Assembly: GCF_047425865.1 (NCBI RefSeq)
Contig: NZ_CP179735.1
Direction: 5' to 3' (one strand)
DNA: 64,000 nucleotides
DNA from: Macrococcoides equi
GTDB taxonomy: Bacteria; Bacillota; Bacilli; Staphylococcales; Staphylococcaceae
Below are positions 9,243 through 16,792 of the stretch, in pieces. How positions within the stretch are numbered: the first letter of the stretch is position 1; each line of letters begins with the position of its first letter. Below the pieces are notes generated by a model that was not told where the DNA came from, did no database searches, and saw only the letters and a program-made list of their open reading frames with translations. Position numbers and translations under genes: made by a program.

Positions 9243-9802
9243 ATCGCTCCTTTAATAAATGCCTGTAACATATGAAGGCCATCAGTCGTTAAAATCGATT
9301 CAGGGTGAAACTGAATGCCATAAATCTGGAACCTTTCATGTTTAACACCCATCACAATATGATTCTTTGTCCAGGCTGTTTGAATAAGCGGTAATTTGAC
9401 CTCAGTATTACTTCCAAGTGAATGGTACCTGGCAACTTTGGTCGGTGTAGATAAGCCATTAAACACTGTACTGCCATCGTGATAAACATCAACCTGGTGA
9501 CCATGTACTGGTTTTAGACGTGCTATTGTATTCCCGTAATGCATCATAATGACCTGGAAACCAAGACAAATGCCAAGTATCGGAATTTGACCTTCGAAAT
9601 GATTCAGAACCTCATGTGCTAAATCACAATCCTTTGGGTGCCCTGGCCCTGGTGATAAAATGATATGCGTTGGATGGAGTACTTTAATGTCGTCAATCAT
9701 AATATCGTCAATCGTTCTTGTAACGACTTCTTCCCCCAACTGTTCTAAATAATGTACTATATTATAAGTAAATGAATCATGGTGATCAATCATAAGTATC
9801 AT
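9239..9802 (-). CDS. pabA: Aminodeoxychorismate synthase component II (glutamine amidotransferase)
   Basis: A class I glutamine amidotransferase that supplies ammonia to PabB. The triad is visible: C79 in GICLGFQ, H166 and E168 in FHPES. The oxyanion motif SPGPGHP is at 50-56. At 187 residues it is of normal length. Anthranilate synthase component II (TrpG) is similar, but the partner gene downstream is a PabB-PabC fusion, which settles the assignment to folate synthesis. GAGGC six bases before the ATG supports this start. It is divergent from the queuosine operon. Confidence 0.93.
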   Translation of the reverse strand: MILMIDHHDSFTYNIVHYLEQLGEEVVTRTIDDIMIDDIKVLHPTHIILSPGPGHPKDCDLAHEVLNHFEGQIPILGICLGFQVIMMHYGNTIARLKPVHGHQVDVYHDGSTVFNGLSTPTKVARYHSLGSNTEVKLPLIQTAWTKNHIVMGVKHERFQIYGIQFHPESILTTDGLHMLQAFIKGAI

Positions 9803-9874
9803 GTTTTTGCCTCATTTTATTAACGTGTTAGAAAACGCTTTTATTGATTTAATGATTTTATTATAGCTTTATTA

Positions 9875-9883
9875 TGTTATAAT
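9875..9883 (+). promoter_or_regulatory. Extended -10 promoter of the que operon
   Basis: TGTTATAAT fits the extended -10 form TGnTATAAT, about 19 bases upstream of the riboswitch aptamer. The -35 region is poor, as is usual for this promoter type. Confidence 0.65.
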
Positions 9884-9901
9884 GAGAAACGAAATTTAAT
9901 A

Positions 9902-9971
9902 AGAGGTTCCTAGCACATACCCTCTATAAAAAACTAGTTTGACACTTTGCTAGGGGAAAGTGTCTTTTTTT
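9902..9971 (+). promoter_or_regulatory. preQ1-I riboswitch with transcription terminator platform
   Basis: The aptamer (9902-9936) has P1 AGAGG/CCTCT (9902-9906 with 9920-9924), the loop TTCCTAGCACATA, and the A-rich tail TATAAAAAACTAG, all as in the class I preQ1 riboswitch; the tail would fold back into the pseudoknot. It is followed by a terminator GACACTTT...AAAGTGTC and a T run (9941-9971). The loop segment CCTAGC (9909-9914) is complementary to GCTAGG (9949-9954) in the terminator, a candidate antiterminator pairing. PreQ1 binding is expected to switch off queCDE; position right before queC supports this. Confidence 0.92.
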
Positions 9972-9991
9972 GTTGAAATGAGGAAAAGATA

Positions 9992-10660
9992 ATGAAGAAA
10001 ATACTAAAAAATAATAAAGCACTTGTTGTCTTCAGTGGTGGACAAGACAGTACAACGTGTTTATTCTGGGCTATGAAAAACTTTAGCGAGGTGGAAGCTG
10101 TAACCTTTAATTATGGTCAGCGCCATGCTTTAGAAATAGAAATTGCACAAAAGATAACTGAAGACTTAAATATAAAACATCATATACTTGATATGTCTCT
10201 GCTATCTCAACTTTCACCGAACGCATTGACAAATCATAATTTAGAAATTACGCATGAAGGGACGATTCCAAATACATTCGTTCCTGCCCGTAATTTACTA
10301 TTTATGAGTTTTGCAGCAGCTCTTGCTTACCAAATTGAAGCAAAGAATTTGGTAACTGGTGTTTGTGAAACAGACTTCTCAGGTTATCCTGATTGTCGCG
10401 ATAACTTTATAAAATCGCTGAATGTGACAATCAACCTAGCTATGGATTTAAATTTTGAAATTCACACACCACTCATGTGGCTCGATAAAAAAGAGACCTG
10501 GGCTTTAGCAGACAAGTTAGGAAAATTAGACTATGTCAGACAGAATACATTAACATGCTACGAAGGTATTCCTGCAGACGGGTGCGGTGAATGTCCTAGT
10601 TGTCTACTTAGAAATAAAGGATTAGAGGATTATTTAACAGAAAAAGGAGTTTTATCATGA
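9992..10660 (+). CDS. queC: 7-cyano-7-deazaguanine synthase QueC
   Basis: QueC converts 7-carboxy-7-deazaguanine to preQ0 using ATP and ammonia in queuosine biosynthesis. The N-terminus carries the PP-loop FSGGQDSTTCL (residues about 14-24), and the C-terminus the zinc-binding cysteines in CYEGIPADGCGECPSC. The length of 222 residues is normal. GAGGA precedes the ATG. It is the first gene of queC-queD-queE and overlaps queD by four bases (ATGA). Controlled by the preQ1 riboswitch directly upstream. Confidence 0.96.
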   Translation: MKKILKNNKALVVFSGGQDSTTCLFWAMKNFSEVEAVTFNYGQRHALEIEIAQKITEDLNIKHHILDMSLLSQLSPNALTNHNLEITHEGTIPNTFVPARNLLFMSFAAALAYQIEAKNLVTGVCETDFSGYPDCRDNFIKSLNVTINLAMDLNFEIHTPLMWLDKKETWALADKLGKLDYVRQNTLTCYEGIPADGCGECPSCLLRNKGLEDYLTEKGVLS

Positions 10661-11070
10661 TTCAACAGATTTACCCGCAAGTTAACCACCATTACGCTTT
10701 TGAACTAAATAAAGATATGAATTTTTCTGCTGCGCATTTTATTCCTGATGAACGTGCGGGTGTATGCAGTAGAACACATGGTCACACTTATTTCGTAAAT
10801 ATCACGATTGCAGGCAATGCCCTTGATGATATGGGTTTTTTAGTGAACTTCAGAGATATTAAATCAATTATTAACGATACTTTTGATCATACATTAATCA
10901 ATGATTTACCTGAGATGAAGGGAAAGATGCCCTCTACTGAACTCGTTGCAAAAACAATTTTTGATATGATCCAGGAACATTTAAGCACATTACCGCATAA
11001 CCCTAAATGTCTACAGGTTTATCTGCGAGAAACGCCAACAAGTTACGTATTATATAGAGGTGTACAATGA
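10657..11070 (+). CDS. queD: 6-carboxy-5,6,7,8-tetrahydropterin synthase QueD
   Basis: QueD makes 6-carboxytetrahydropterin from dihydroneopterin triphosphate, the first committed step to queuosine. It is a member of the 6-pyruvoyl-tetrahydropterin synthase fold: zinc-binding histidines in SAAHFIP and THGHTY, the catalytic cysteine in GVCSRTHGH, and a late H in FDHTLIND. At 137 residues it is standard. Start overlaps queC and end overlaps queE by four bases each, so all three are translationally coupled. Confidence 0.95.
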   Translation: MIQQIYPQVNHHYAFELNKDMNFSAAHFIPDERAGVCSRTHGHTYFVNITIAGNALDDMGFLVNFRDIKSIINDTFDHTLINDLPEMKGKMPSTELVAKTIFDMIQEHLSTLPHNPKCLQVYLRETPTSYVLYRGVQ

Positions 11071-11777
11071 AAATACCAGTTTTAGAAATCTTCGGACCAA
11101 CAATACAAGGAGAAGGTGCAGTAATCGGCCGCAAAACGATGTTTGTCAGAACTGCAGGATGTGATTTTAGGTGTGAGTGGTGTGATTCGAAATTTACGTG
11201 GGATGGCAGTGCTAAAGAGGATATAGAGCTGCTCACCGCTCAGGATATTTATGAAAGATTACAGACTATTGCCCCAGACAATTTCAATCACGTTACCATA
11301 TCAGGGGGAAACCCAGCATTGATCAAACATATTGAAAATCTTGTTCAATTATTGCATAAAAAAAATATTGAAGTTGCCCTTGAAACGCAAGGGAGTAAGT
11401 TTCAAAGCTGGATGACTGAAATCGATCAGTTAACAATTAGTCCAAAGCCGCCTAGTTCAAAAATGCAGCAGGATATCAATCAACTGGATTTTGTCATCAA
11501 CCAATTAGAATTCCATAAAATTTCTTTAAAAGTCGTCATCTTTGATGAAGAGGATTACAAGTTTGCACGATCTATACATCACCGCTATCCAAATATAAAA
11601 TTTTACTTACAGGTGGGTAATCCCTATTTAGATGATACTGTTGACAACCATACACAAAAATTACTTGATCGTTTCGAGACACTAATCGATAAAGTAATGA
11701 ATGATCATACAATGAACGACTGTTATGTTCTGCCACAACTTCATACACTCTTATGGAGTAACAAAAAAGGCGTTTAA
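11067..11777 (+). CDS. queE: 7-carboxy-7-deazaguanine synthase QueE (radical SAM)
   Basis: QueE is a radical SAM enzyme that converts carboxytetrahydropterin to 7-carboxy-7-deazaguanine. The iron-sulfur cysteines are in CDFRCEWCDSKFTWDG (C-x3-C-x2-C, about residues 31-38), and the glycine-rich SAM motif TISGGNPAL follows. At 236 residues it is of normal size. It ends the queCDE operon; a GCGTTTAAT/ATTAAACGT hairpin (about 11770-11791) overlaps its stop codon but has only a weak T tract. The nitrile reductase gene queF is not in the window. Confidence 0.95.
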   Translation: MKIPVLEIFGPTIQGEGAVIGRKTMFVRTAGCDFRCEWCDSKFTWDGSAKEDIELLTAQDIYERLQTIAPDNFNHVTISGGNPALIKHIENLVQLLHKKNIEVALETQGSKFQSWMTEIDQLTISPKPPSSKMQQDINQLDFVINQLEFHKISLKVVIFDEEDYKFARSIHHRYPNIKFYLQVGNPYLDDTVDNHTQKLLDRFETLIDKVMNDHTMNDCYVLPQLHTLLWSNKKGV

Positions 11778-11841
11778 TCTATGCATTAAACGTCTTACTT
11801 GTTATAATTCTTTTATGTGACTTATAAGGGAGGTAGAAATA

Positions 11842-12444
11842 TTGGAAAAAATTTTATTACTAAATGGATTGATCACCATGATAGTTTTTCTCTATTTCTA
11901 CAAAACTGAGTTAAAGTCATCATATATTCCCATGGTATTCAGCAACTTAATTATCGTACTCATCAACTATCCTTTGATAGGTACAGCGAACTTTATTTCA
12001 AAGACATTCGTTCTTTTTATCACTGTAACGAGTGTTGTACATATTTATTTAAGATATTATCATTACGAACACTATTACATATATATAAAATATCGCTTTA
12101 TTCACTTTCTCCTATCAATTTCATTTTGCATCACGATACCATTTATATTACTGACCTCACCACAGTCTATCTATCAGTCTAGTGCATATTTAAGTGTGTC
12201 GGTGTTTATATTTGGATTAATACTCTATCAACTGTCAGAAATTGATAGACCTGTACGCTGGTTTCAGATTGATATGATGAACACGTATCGATACATTAAA
12301 CATCCAAAACAATTTGGTGAAATCTTATTTACTGTAAGTTTTATGTTACTTACAATGTTCCTTCCCTATAGTTTCATCTATATTATCATTGGACTTTGCT
12401 ATATATTCTACCTCATAAGAAGCTTACTTTTTAAAGAAACTTAA
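11842..12444 (+). CDS. Polytopic membrane protein of unknown function
   Basis: A 200-residue protein with about six hydrophobic segments. The stretch RYIKHPKQFGEILF (about residues 150-163) resembles the H-P-x-x-x-G-E signature of isoprenylcysteine methyltransferase / NnrU-like membrane methyltransferases, followed by two hydrophobic helices as in that fold, but the resemblance is short and I do not assign a function. The start is TTG, with GGGAGG eight bases upstream, which is convincing; a TATAAT box lies about 40 bases earlier. It stands downstream of queE but probably has its own promoter. Confidence 0.7.
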   Translation: MEKILLLNGLITMIVFLYFYKTELKSSYIPMVFSNLIIVLINYPLIGTANFISKTFVLFITVTSVVHIYLRYYHYEHYYIYIKYRFIHFLLSISFCITIPFILLTSPQSIYQSSAYLSVSVFIFGLILYQLSEIDRPVRWFQIDMMNTYRYIKHPKQFGEILFTVSFMLLTMFLPYSFIYIIIGLCYIFYLIRSLLFKET

Positions 12445-12461
12445 ATAATTTGCATTTATAT

Positions 12462-12486
12462 GTTTATACATATGCTTCCCGGGTAT
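12462..12486 (+). promoter_or_regulatory. Candidate SigB-dependent promoter
   Basis: GTTTAT, 13 bases, GGGTAT matches the staphylococcal/Bacillus SigB consensus (GTTT-N14-17-GGGTA). It lies about 70 bases upstream of a GlsB/YeaQ-type stress membrane protein, a family commonly under general-stress control. Confidence 0.65.
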
Positions 12487-12554
12487 TAACTACTATAAGC
12501 AAAAAGCTTATAACGTTTTTATACTAAGCTTAAATTATTTAGGAGGAAATACTT

Positions 12555-12812
12555 ATGTTAGAATTAATTATCACATTAATCGTGGGTGGACTTGTTGGAT
12601 GGGTTGCCGGAATGATTATGGGTACAGATATCCCAGGTGGGAAAATTGGTAACATCATCGCAGGTTTAATCGGTGCATGGATTGGTGGTAAATTAATCCC
12701 TGGCTTCGGACCTCAATGGGGAGATATTCACCCAATTCCAGCATTAATTGGTACAATTTTATTAATCGCTATTTTGTCTATCGTTTTACAAATGATGCAC
12801 AAACGTCGTTAA
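12555..12812 (+). CDS. GlsB/YeaQ/YmgE family stress-response membrane protein
   Basis: A small protein of 85 residues with three hydrophobic, glycine-rich segments: LIVGGLVGWVAGMIMG, IGNIIAGLIGAWIGG and ALIGTILLIAILSIV. This is the pattern of the transglycosylase-associated (YeaQ/GlsB) family, found in general stress regulons; the molecular role is not known. AGGAGG stands eight bases before the ATG. A SigB-like promoter upstream and a strong terminator downstream make it a monocistronic stress gene. Confidence 0.88.
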   Translation: MLELIITLIVGGLVGWVAGMIMGTDIPGGKIGNIIAGLIGAWIGGKLIPGFGPQWGDIHPIPALIGTILLIAILSIVLQMMHKRR

Positions 12813-12817
12813 TTATT

Positions 12818-12846
12818 AAAAGCCCTTTTTCAAGGGCTTTTTTTAT
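12818..12846 (+). terminator. Rho-independent terminator after the GlsB-like gene
   Basis: Arms AAAGCCCTT and AAGGGCTTT around TTTTTC-type loop, followed by a T run. It lies just before the convergent YwiC-like gene end and may serve both. Confidence 0.88.
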
Positions 12847-12849
12847 TTC

Positions 12850-13578
12850 TTAATTTAAATGTTGTACCATAAATATGCCTACAAATGTCGTAATAAATAT
12901 AGCATTTGCAATTTCAAACACGCCAATTTTAATTGGCTTTAATGATTTACCGTAAAATGCTATTGCACGAATAAGACTCGGAATAAATGCAATACCGATT
13001 AACGGGTGAATCATAAACGCAAGTATGAGACCTAAAATATGATAGCTAAATGAAAAGTACTTATAATTTTTATTCTTCTTTTCACGAATCATCGTTTTTA
13101 CATAGAAAGTTGTTCCGACAAAATACAGAAAACTAATTAAAAATACATAGATAACTCTTTCATCCAGCTGACCTGCACCAAGGAAAAATGATAACATTCC
13201 AGCAATCGAGAATATTGTAATCGCACTAAAATCATTTAATAGATGACGTTCGTTTCTTATTGAAGCAAAATATAAATTAACTGCACCAAATGGTAGCATT
13301 GCTAAAAAGAAGAGAATCACACGATAATCATCAATGATTACAGGTAAAAGAAAAATTGCTGCAAGAACAAAGAATAATAGACTCCCCTTTATATAACCTA
13401 TATTCTTTTTACGTTGTTTAACATAAAATAATAAATTATCAATAAAGAAGAAGATTAAAAACCAGCTAATAAAAAATAATATTTGATATAGATTGAAAGC
13501 GCTTGAGAACATACCAAATAATACAGGCATAATAATCATTGCCCATGCACCATGTTGGTTTGGTTTTTTAAATTTCAT
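12850..13578 (-). CDS. YwiC-like integral membrane protein
   Basis: The N-terminal KKPNQHGAWAMIIMPVLFGM is the hallmark of the YwiC-like family, whose function is unknown. About eight to nine hydrophobic segments fill the rest of 242 residues. The frame is open from a GTG nine bases further upstream, but GAGG with eight bases of spacing fits the ATG at 13578 (MKFKKPN), so I use that. In Bacillus, ywiC lies near nitrate respiration genes; here the neighbours give no such link. It is convergent with the GlsB-like gene. Confidence 0.85.
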   Translation of the reverse strand: MKFKKPNQHGAWAMIIMPVLFGMFSSAFNLYQILFFISWFLIFFFIDNLLFYVKQRKKNIGYIKGSLLFFVLAAIFLLPVIIDDYRVILFFLAMLPFGAVNLYFASIRNERHLLNDFSAITIFSIAGMLSFFLGAGQLDERVIYVFLISFLYFVGTTFYVKTMIREKKNKNYKYFSFSYHILGLILAFMIHPLIGIAFIPSLIRAIAFYGKSLKPIKIGVFEIANAIFITTFVGIFMVQHLN

Positions 13579-13615
13579 CGTCATCACCTCACCAACTATT
13601 TTACTAAAAGATATA

Positions 13616-13670
13616 AATAAAATACCTCTTTAAATATATCGATTTTATGACGATTCCGAGGTATTTTATT
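13616..13670 (-). terminator. Long-loop inverted repeat, likely terminator of the aldo/keto reductase
   Basis: Perfect 13-bp arms AATAAAATACCTC and GAGGTATTTTATT with a 29-base interior that contains a further ATCG/CGAT pair. It lies directly after the stop of the aldo/keto reductase gene. Confidence 0.6.
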
Positions 13671-13677
13671 CAATATT

Positions 13678-14514
13678 TTATTTTAAGTCACCACTATTAA
13701 CTTTGTCAGGATCTTTAAACTGACGTTCACTTCTATTTAATTCATCAATCGCTGCAAGATCATCTGTACTCAACTCAAAGTCAAAAACATCATAGTTCTG
13801 TTTAATTCGTTCAGGATGACTAGACTTCGGAATAACAATTCGACCATTATCAATGTGCCATCTAATTATTACTTGAGGTACTGTTTTATTGTATTTTAGT
13901 GCAATATTCTGAAGTGTACTATTTTCTAAAAGTTCGCCACCACGCATTAATGGACTCCATGCTGTTACGTGAATATCACGTGCTTCACAAAAATCCTGTA
14001 ACGCTTTTTCATTAAAAATAGGATGATATTCTATCTGGTTAACGACTGGCTTTATTTTAGCAACTGATAACAAACGTTCCAGATGGTGTTCTTTGAAATT
14101 TGCTACACCGAGCGCTTTAATCTTCCCTTCAGCATATAATGCTTCCATTGCCTGATAACTTTCGATGAATCGGTCATCATCCGGACATGGCCAGTGAATT
14201 AAATACAAATCAATATAATCCAGAGCTAATTTTTTTAGTGAGGTATTAAATGCTTTTATTGTATTGTCATAGCCTTGATCATCGTTCCAAAGTTTTGTCG
14301 TGATAAATAAATCTTCACGGGCAACACCACTATTTTTTATGGCTTTACCAAGCGATTCTTCATTGAAATAGAAATGTGCAGTATCGAAAGAACGATAACC
14401 TGCTTCAATTGCTGCTGTTACGACTTGCTGCATTTCATCTTCAGAAATTTTGTATACACCTAGTCCTAAAACCGGCATCTCCACATTATTATTTAGCTTG
14501 ACTGTTTGTGTCAT
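13678..14514 (-). CDS. Aldo/keto reductase (AKR5-like, YtbE type)
   Basis: A cytosolic NADPH-dependent oxidoreductase of 278 residues with the TIM-barrel family landmarks. The tetrad is readable: D in FDTAHFYFNEE with Y shortly after, K in ITTKLW, H in YLIHWPCP. WSPLMRGG and the cofactor motif IPKSSHPERIKQN lie in the C-terminal half. The likely substrates are small aldehydes or ketones such as methylglyoxal; sequence does not decide. AGGAGTGA precedes the ATG. It is divergent from the AIM24 gene. Confidence 0.9.
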   Translation of the reverse strand: MTQTVKLNNNVEMPVLGLGVYKISEDEMQQVVTAAIEAGYRSFDTAHFYFNEESLGKAIKNSGVAREDLFITTKLWNDDQGYDNTIKAFNTSLKKLALDYIDLYLIHWPCPDDDRFIESYQAMEALYAEGKIKALGVANFKEHHLERLLSVAKIKPVVNQIEYHPIFNEKALQDFCEARDIHVTAWSPLMRGGELLENSTLQNIALKYNKTVPQVIIRWHIDNGRIVIPKSSHPERIKQNYDVFDFELSTDDLAAIDELNRSERQFKDPDKVNSGDLK

Positions 14515-14643
14515 TTATCTCACTCCTTTTTCTAAATTTTACTTCTAACAATGTTATTATTCAAAAATAAAACATTTATTATAAGCGATTTCCTGAGAAT
14601 TTTTGTATAATGAATGGGAGAAAAATAATTGGAGGCGACAATT

Positions 14644-15429
14644 GTGAATAATCATGAAATTGATTATAAGATTTATGGCGATGATATGCAGTATGTAGAA
14701 ATTGAATTAGATCCAAATGAAACTGTTGTTTCAGAAGCAGGTTCGATGATGATGATCAATCCTTCAATTGAAATGCAGACGATATTCGGAGATGGTTCTT
14801 CATCAGGCGGCAGTGGTTTCATGGATAAACTTTTTTCTGCAGGTAAACGTACATTAACAGGCGAAAGCTTATTTATGACGACATTTACTAACCGTGGACA
14901 TGGTAAAGAACATGTATATTTTGCTGCACCTTATCCAGGGAAGATTATTCCTATCGATTTAGCTGAAGTTGGCGGAGAATTTATCTGTCAGAAAGATGCA
15001 TTCCTGGCAGCTGCACAAGGTGTGAGTGTCGGTATCGCCTTCCAAAAAAGACTTGGAGCAGGATTCTTCGGTGGTGAAGGATTCATCATGCAACGTCTGC
15101 AAGGTGATGGAATGGCATTTATTCATGCAGGTGGTGCAATTATGCGCAGACAATTAGCACCTGGAGAAGTTTTACTTGTTGATACTGGATGTTTAGTGGG
15201 GATGTCAAAAGAAGTTGACTATGATATTCAAACAGTTCCTGGTTTAAAAACTAAATTATTTGGTGGAGAAGGAATCTTCCTGGCACGATTACAAGGCCCA
15301 GGTACAGTTTATATCCAGTCGTTACCATTCTCAAGATTTGCATCAAGAATATTTGCTGCAGCTCCAGTTACTGGTAAACAAACCGGTGAAAGTGGTATCG
15401 GTGGATTATTCGACATGTTTAATGATTAA
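14644..15429 (+). CDS. AIM24 / TIGR00266 family protein
   Basis: A glycine-rich beta-structured protein related to the AIM24 family (TIGR00266): ETVVSEAGSMMMINPSIEMQT near the start and the repeating GEGFIMQRLQGDGMAFIHAGG and GEGIFLARLQGPGTVYIQS segments are characteristic. Function in bacteria is unknown. The frame opens at a TTG at 14629, but that codon is part of TTGGAGGCG, which is the ribosome site for the GTG at 14644 (eight-base spacing), so I take GTG, giving 261 residues. A TATAAT box at 14606 fits this. A strong terminator follows. Confidence 0.88.
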   Translation: MNNHEIDYKIYGDDMQYVEIELDPNETVVSEAGSMMMINPSIEMQTIFGDGSSSGGSGFMDKLFSAGKRTLTGESLFMTTFTNRGHGKEHVYFAAPYPGKIIPIDLAEVGGEFICQKDAFLAAAQGVSVGIAFQKRLGAGFFGGEGFIMQRLQGDGMAFIHAGGAIMRRQLAPGEVLLVDTGCLVGMSKEVDYDIQTVPGLKTKLFGGEGIFLARLQGPGTVYIQSLPFSRFASRIFAAAPVTGKQTGESGIGGLFDMFND

Positions 15430-15442
15430 AATTAAATATAGT

Positions 15443-15481
15443 AAAAGCATCCTTAAGCGGTTAAGGATGCTTTTATTTTTT
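15443..15481 (+). terminator. Rho-independent terminator after the AIM24 gene
   Basis: Perfect 14-bp arms AAAAGCATCCTTAA and TTAAGGATGCTTTT around GCGG, then a T-rich run. Confidence 0.92.
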
Positions 15482-15495
15482 GGAGAGATATTAGG

Positions 15496-15725
15496 TGCTG
15501 AGTTGGTTGCGATATTTAGTGATTATCGCAACCATTACGTCTATCTATGACTTCTTGCTTGAGTTGGTTGCGATATTTGGTGTTAATCGCAACCATCACG
15601 TCTATCTATGACTTCTTGCTTGAGTTGGTTGCGATATTTGGTGTTTATCGCAACCATTGAGCATATTTATAACTTCTCGCTTGAGTTGGTTGCGATATTT
15701 GGTGTTTATCGCAACCATCAGACGA
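15496..15725. repeat. Array of four 61-bp repeats with a palindromic core
   Basis: Four units at exactly 61-bp period fill the gap before rluF. Each holds GAGTTGGTTGCGATA, a short loop, and TATCGCAACCAT; GGTTGCGATA pairs with TATCGCAACC (hairpins at 15505-15533, 15566-15594, 15627-15655 and 15688-15716). The stretch between palindromes (TCTATCTATGACTTCTTGCT in units 1-2) is also conserved and only drifts in the later units. Because the linkers are repeats too, this is not a CRISPR array. The rest of the 312-bp gap holds the AIM24 terminator and nothing else I can see. Confidence 0.93.
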
Positions 15726-15741
15726 ATCTCAAAATACCACT

Positions 15742-16449
15742 CTACCTCTTTGGTGTATATCCCAGCATATCGAACAACTCACTTTTTTCGTCTGCTGTTA
15801 AGTCTTTCCATTCACCTAACTTTAAATCATCAACTAGAATATTCATCACGCGTAATCTTCTTAACTGCTTTACTTCATAGCCAAGTGCTTCACACATACG
15901 ACGGATTTGACGATTTAACCCTTGTGTTAAGATAATTTTAAATGTTTTGTTGTTCACTTTTTCAACCACTGCAGGTAGTGTCACCGTATCTAAAATTTCC
16001 ACGCCTTCTGACATTTGTTTAATAAAATCATCTGTAATCGGTTTATCCACACTTACGATATATTCTTTTTCGTGGCGTCCTTCTTTACGGAGTATTTCAT
16101 TAACGATATCCCCATCGTTCGTTAATAGAATCAGACCTTCACTATCCTTATCCAGTCTTCCAATATGAAAAATACGTTCCTTATGTCCTACAAAATCAAC
16201 TATATTCCCTTTAATATGGCGTTCTGTCGTTGAAGTGATACCTCTCGGCTTATTCAACTTTAGATAAACATATCCTTTTTCAAGTTTAATCTCTTTATTA
16301 TCGACTGTTACGATATCTTCATCTGTAACTTTACTCCCTACTTCTGCAAACTCTCCATTAATCTTCACGCGTCCTGCTTCAATCCATTTATCTGCCCCAC
16401 GTCTTGAACAAACACCTGCTTCAGATAAATATTTGTTAATTCTCATCAT
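15742..16449 (-). CDS. rluF: 23S rRNA pseudouridine synthase, RluF type
   Basis: This RNA-modifying enzyme has an N-terminal S4 RNA-binding domain (RINKYLSEAGVCSRRGADKWI, first 60 residues) and then the RsuA/RluB-type catalytic domain with the active aspartate in GRLDKDSEGLILLTNDG and the late GLNRQIRRMCEALGYEV. IVDFVGHKERIFHIGRLDKD and the length (235) agree best with E. coli RluF, which targets U2604 of 23S rRNA; RsuA or RluB are less likely. GGAGG seven bases before the first ATG supports the start. The 3' end runs next to the palindromic 61-bp array. Confidence 0.87.
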   Translation of the reverse strand: MMRINKYLSEAGVCSRRGADKWIEAGRVKINGEFAEVGSKVTDEDIVTVDNKEIKLEKGYVYLKLNKPRGITSTTERHIKGNIVDFVGHKERIFHIGRLDKDSEGLILLTNDGDIVNEILRKEGRHEKEYIVSVDKPITDDFIKQMSEGVEILDTVTLPAVVEKVNNKTFKIILTQGLNRQIRRMCEALGYEVKQLRRLRVMNILVDDLKLGEWKDLTADEKSELFDMLGYTPKR

Positions 16450-16460
16450 ATAAATACCTC

Positions 16461-16490
16461 CAAAAAAAGAAAGAGCATCTCAGCTCTTCT
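16461..16490 (-). terminator. Terminator after the DUF3817 gene
   Basis: On the minus strand AAGAGC and GCTCTT flank a six-base loop and run into TCTTTTTTT, directly after the DUF3817 stop and just before the rluF ribosome site. Confidence 0.7.
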
Positions 16491-16492
16491 TT

Positions 16493-16792
16493 TTAATAAT
16501 ATTTAGAACGTACAAAATAGTGGTCATAAATAAATGTACCGAATGGTATAAATGCTACCAGTAATCCTAAAGCAGGCCATTTTAAAGGCCACTTCACTTT
16601 AATCGTCATCATAATTAGCGTAATCACATACACAGTAAATAAAAAACCATGTATAGACCCGATTACTGTAACAACTTCCGGCTTTCCTGCTAAATATTTA
16701 AGTGGCATCGCTATACCGAGCAGTAACAGTAATGATCCACCTTCTAAAAATCCAAAAAATCGAAATACACTTTTTAATGTCTGATTATTCAT
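16493..16792 (-). CDS. DUF3817 integral membrane protein
   Basis: A 99-residue protein with three hydrophobic segments; FRFFGFLEGGSLLLLLGIAMPLKYL with the family's E-G core and GSIHGFLFTVYV place it in DUF3817, a small membrane family without known function. It overlaps the end of the preceding mpfA-like gene by eight bases and is followed by a terminator, so it is probably the second gene of an mpfA-DUF3817 transcript. Confidence 0.85.
   Translation of the reverse strand: MNNQTLKSVFRFFGFLEGGSLLLLLGIAMPLKYLAGKPEVVTVIGSIHGFLFTVYVITLIMMTIKVKWPLKWPALGLLVAFIPFGTFIYDHYFVRSKYY

Noticed and set aside
9829..9845. CcpA cre site (AAAACGCTTTT)
   Set aside because: Only the centre fits; the outer positions of the consensus fail and neither neighbour is a carbon-catabolic gene.
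15496..15725. CRISPR array
   Set aside because: The palindromic repeats are regular, but the sequence between them is itself repeated and there are no cas genes, so there are no unique spacers.
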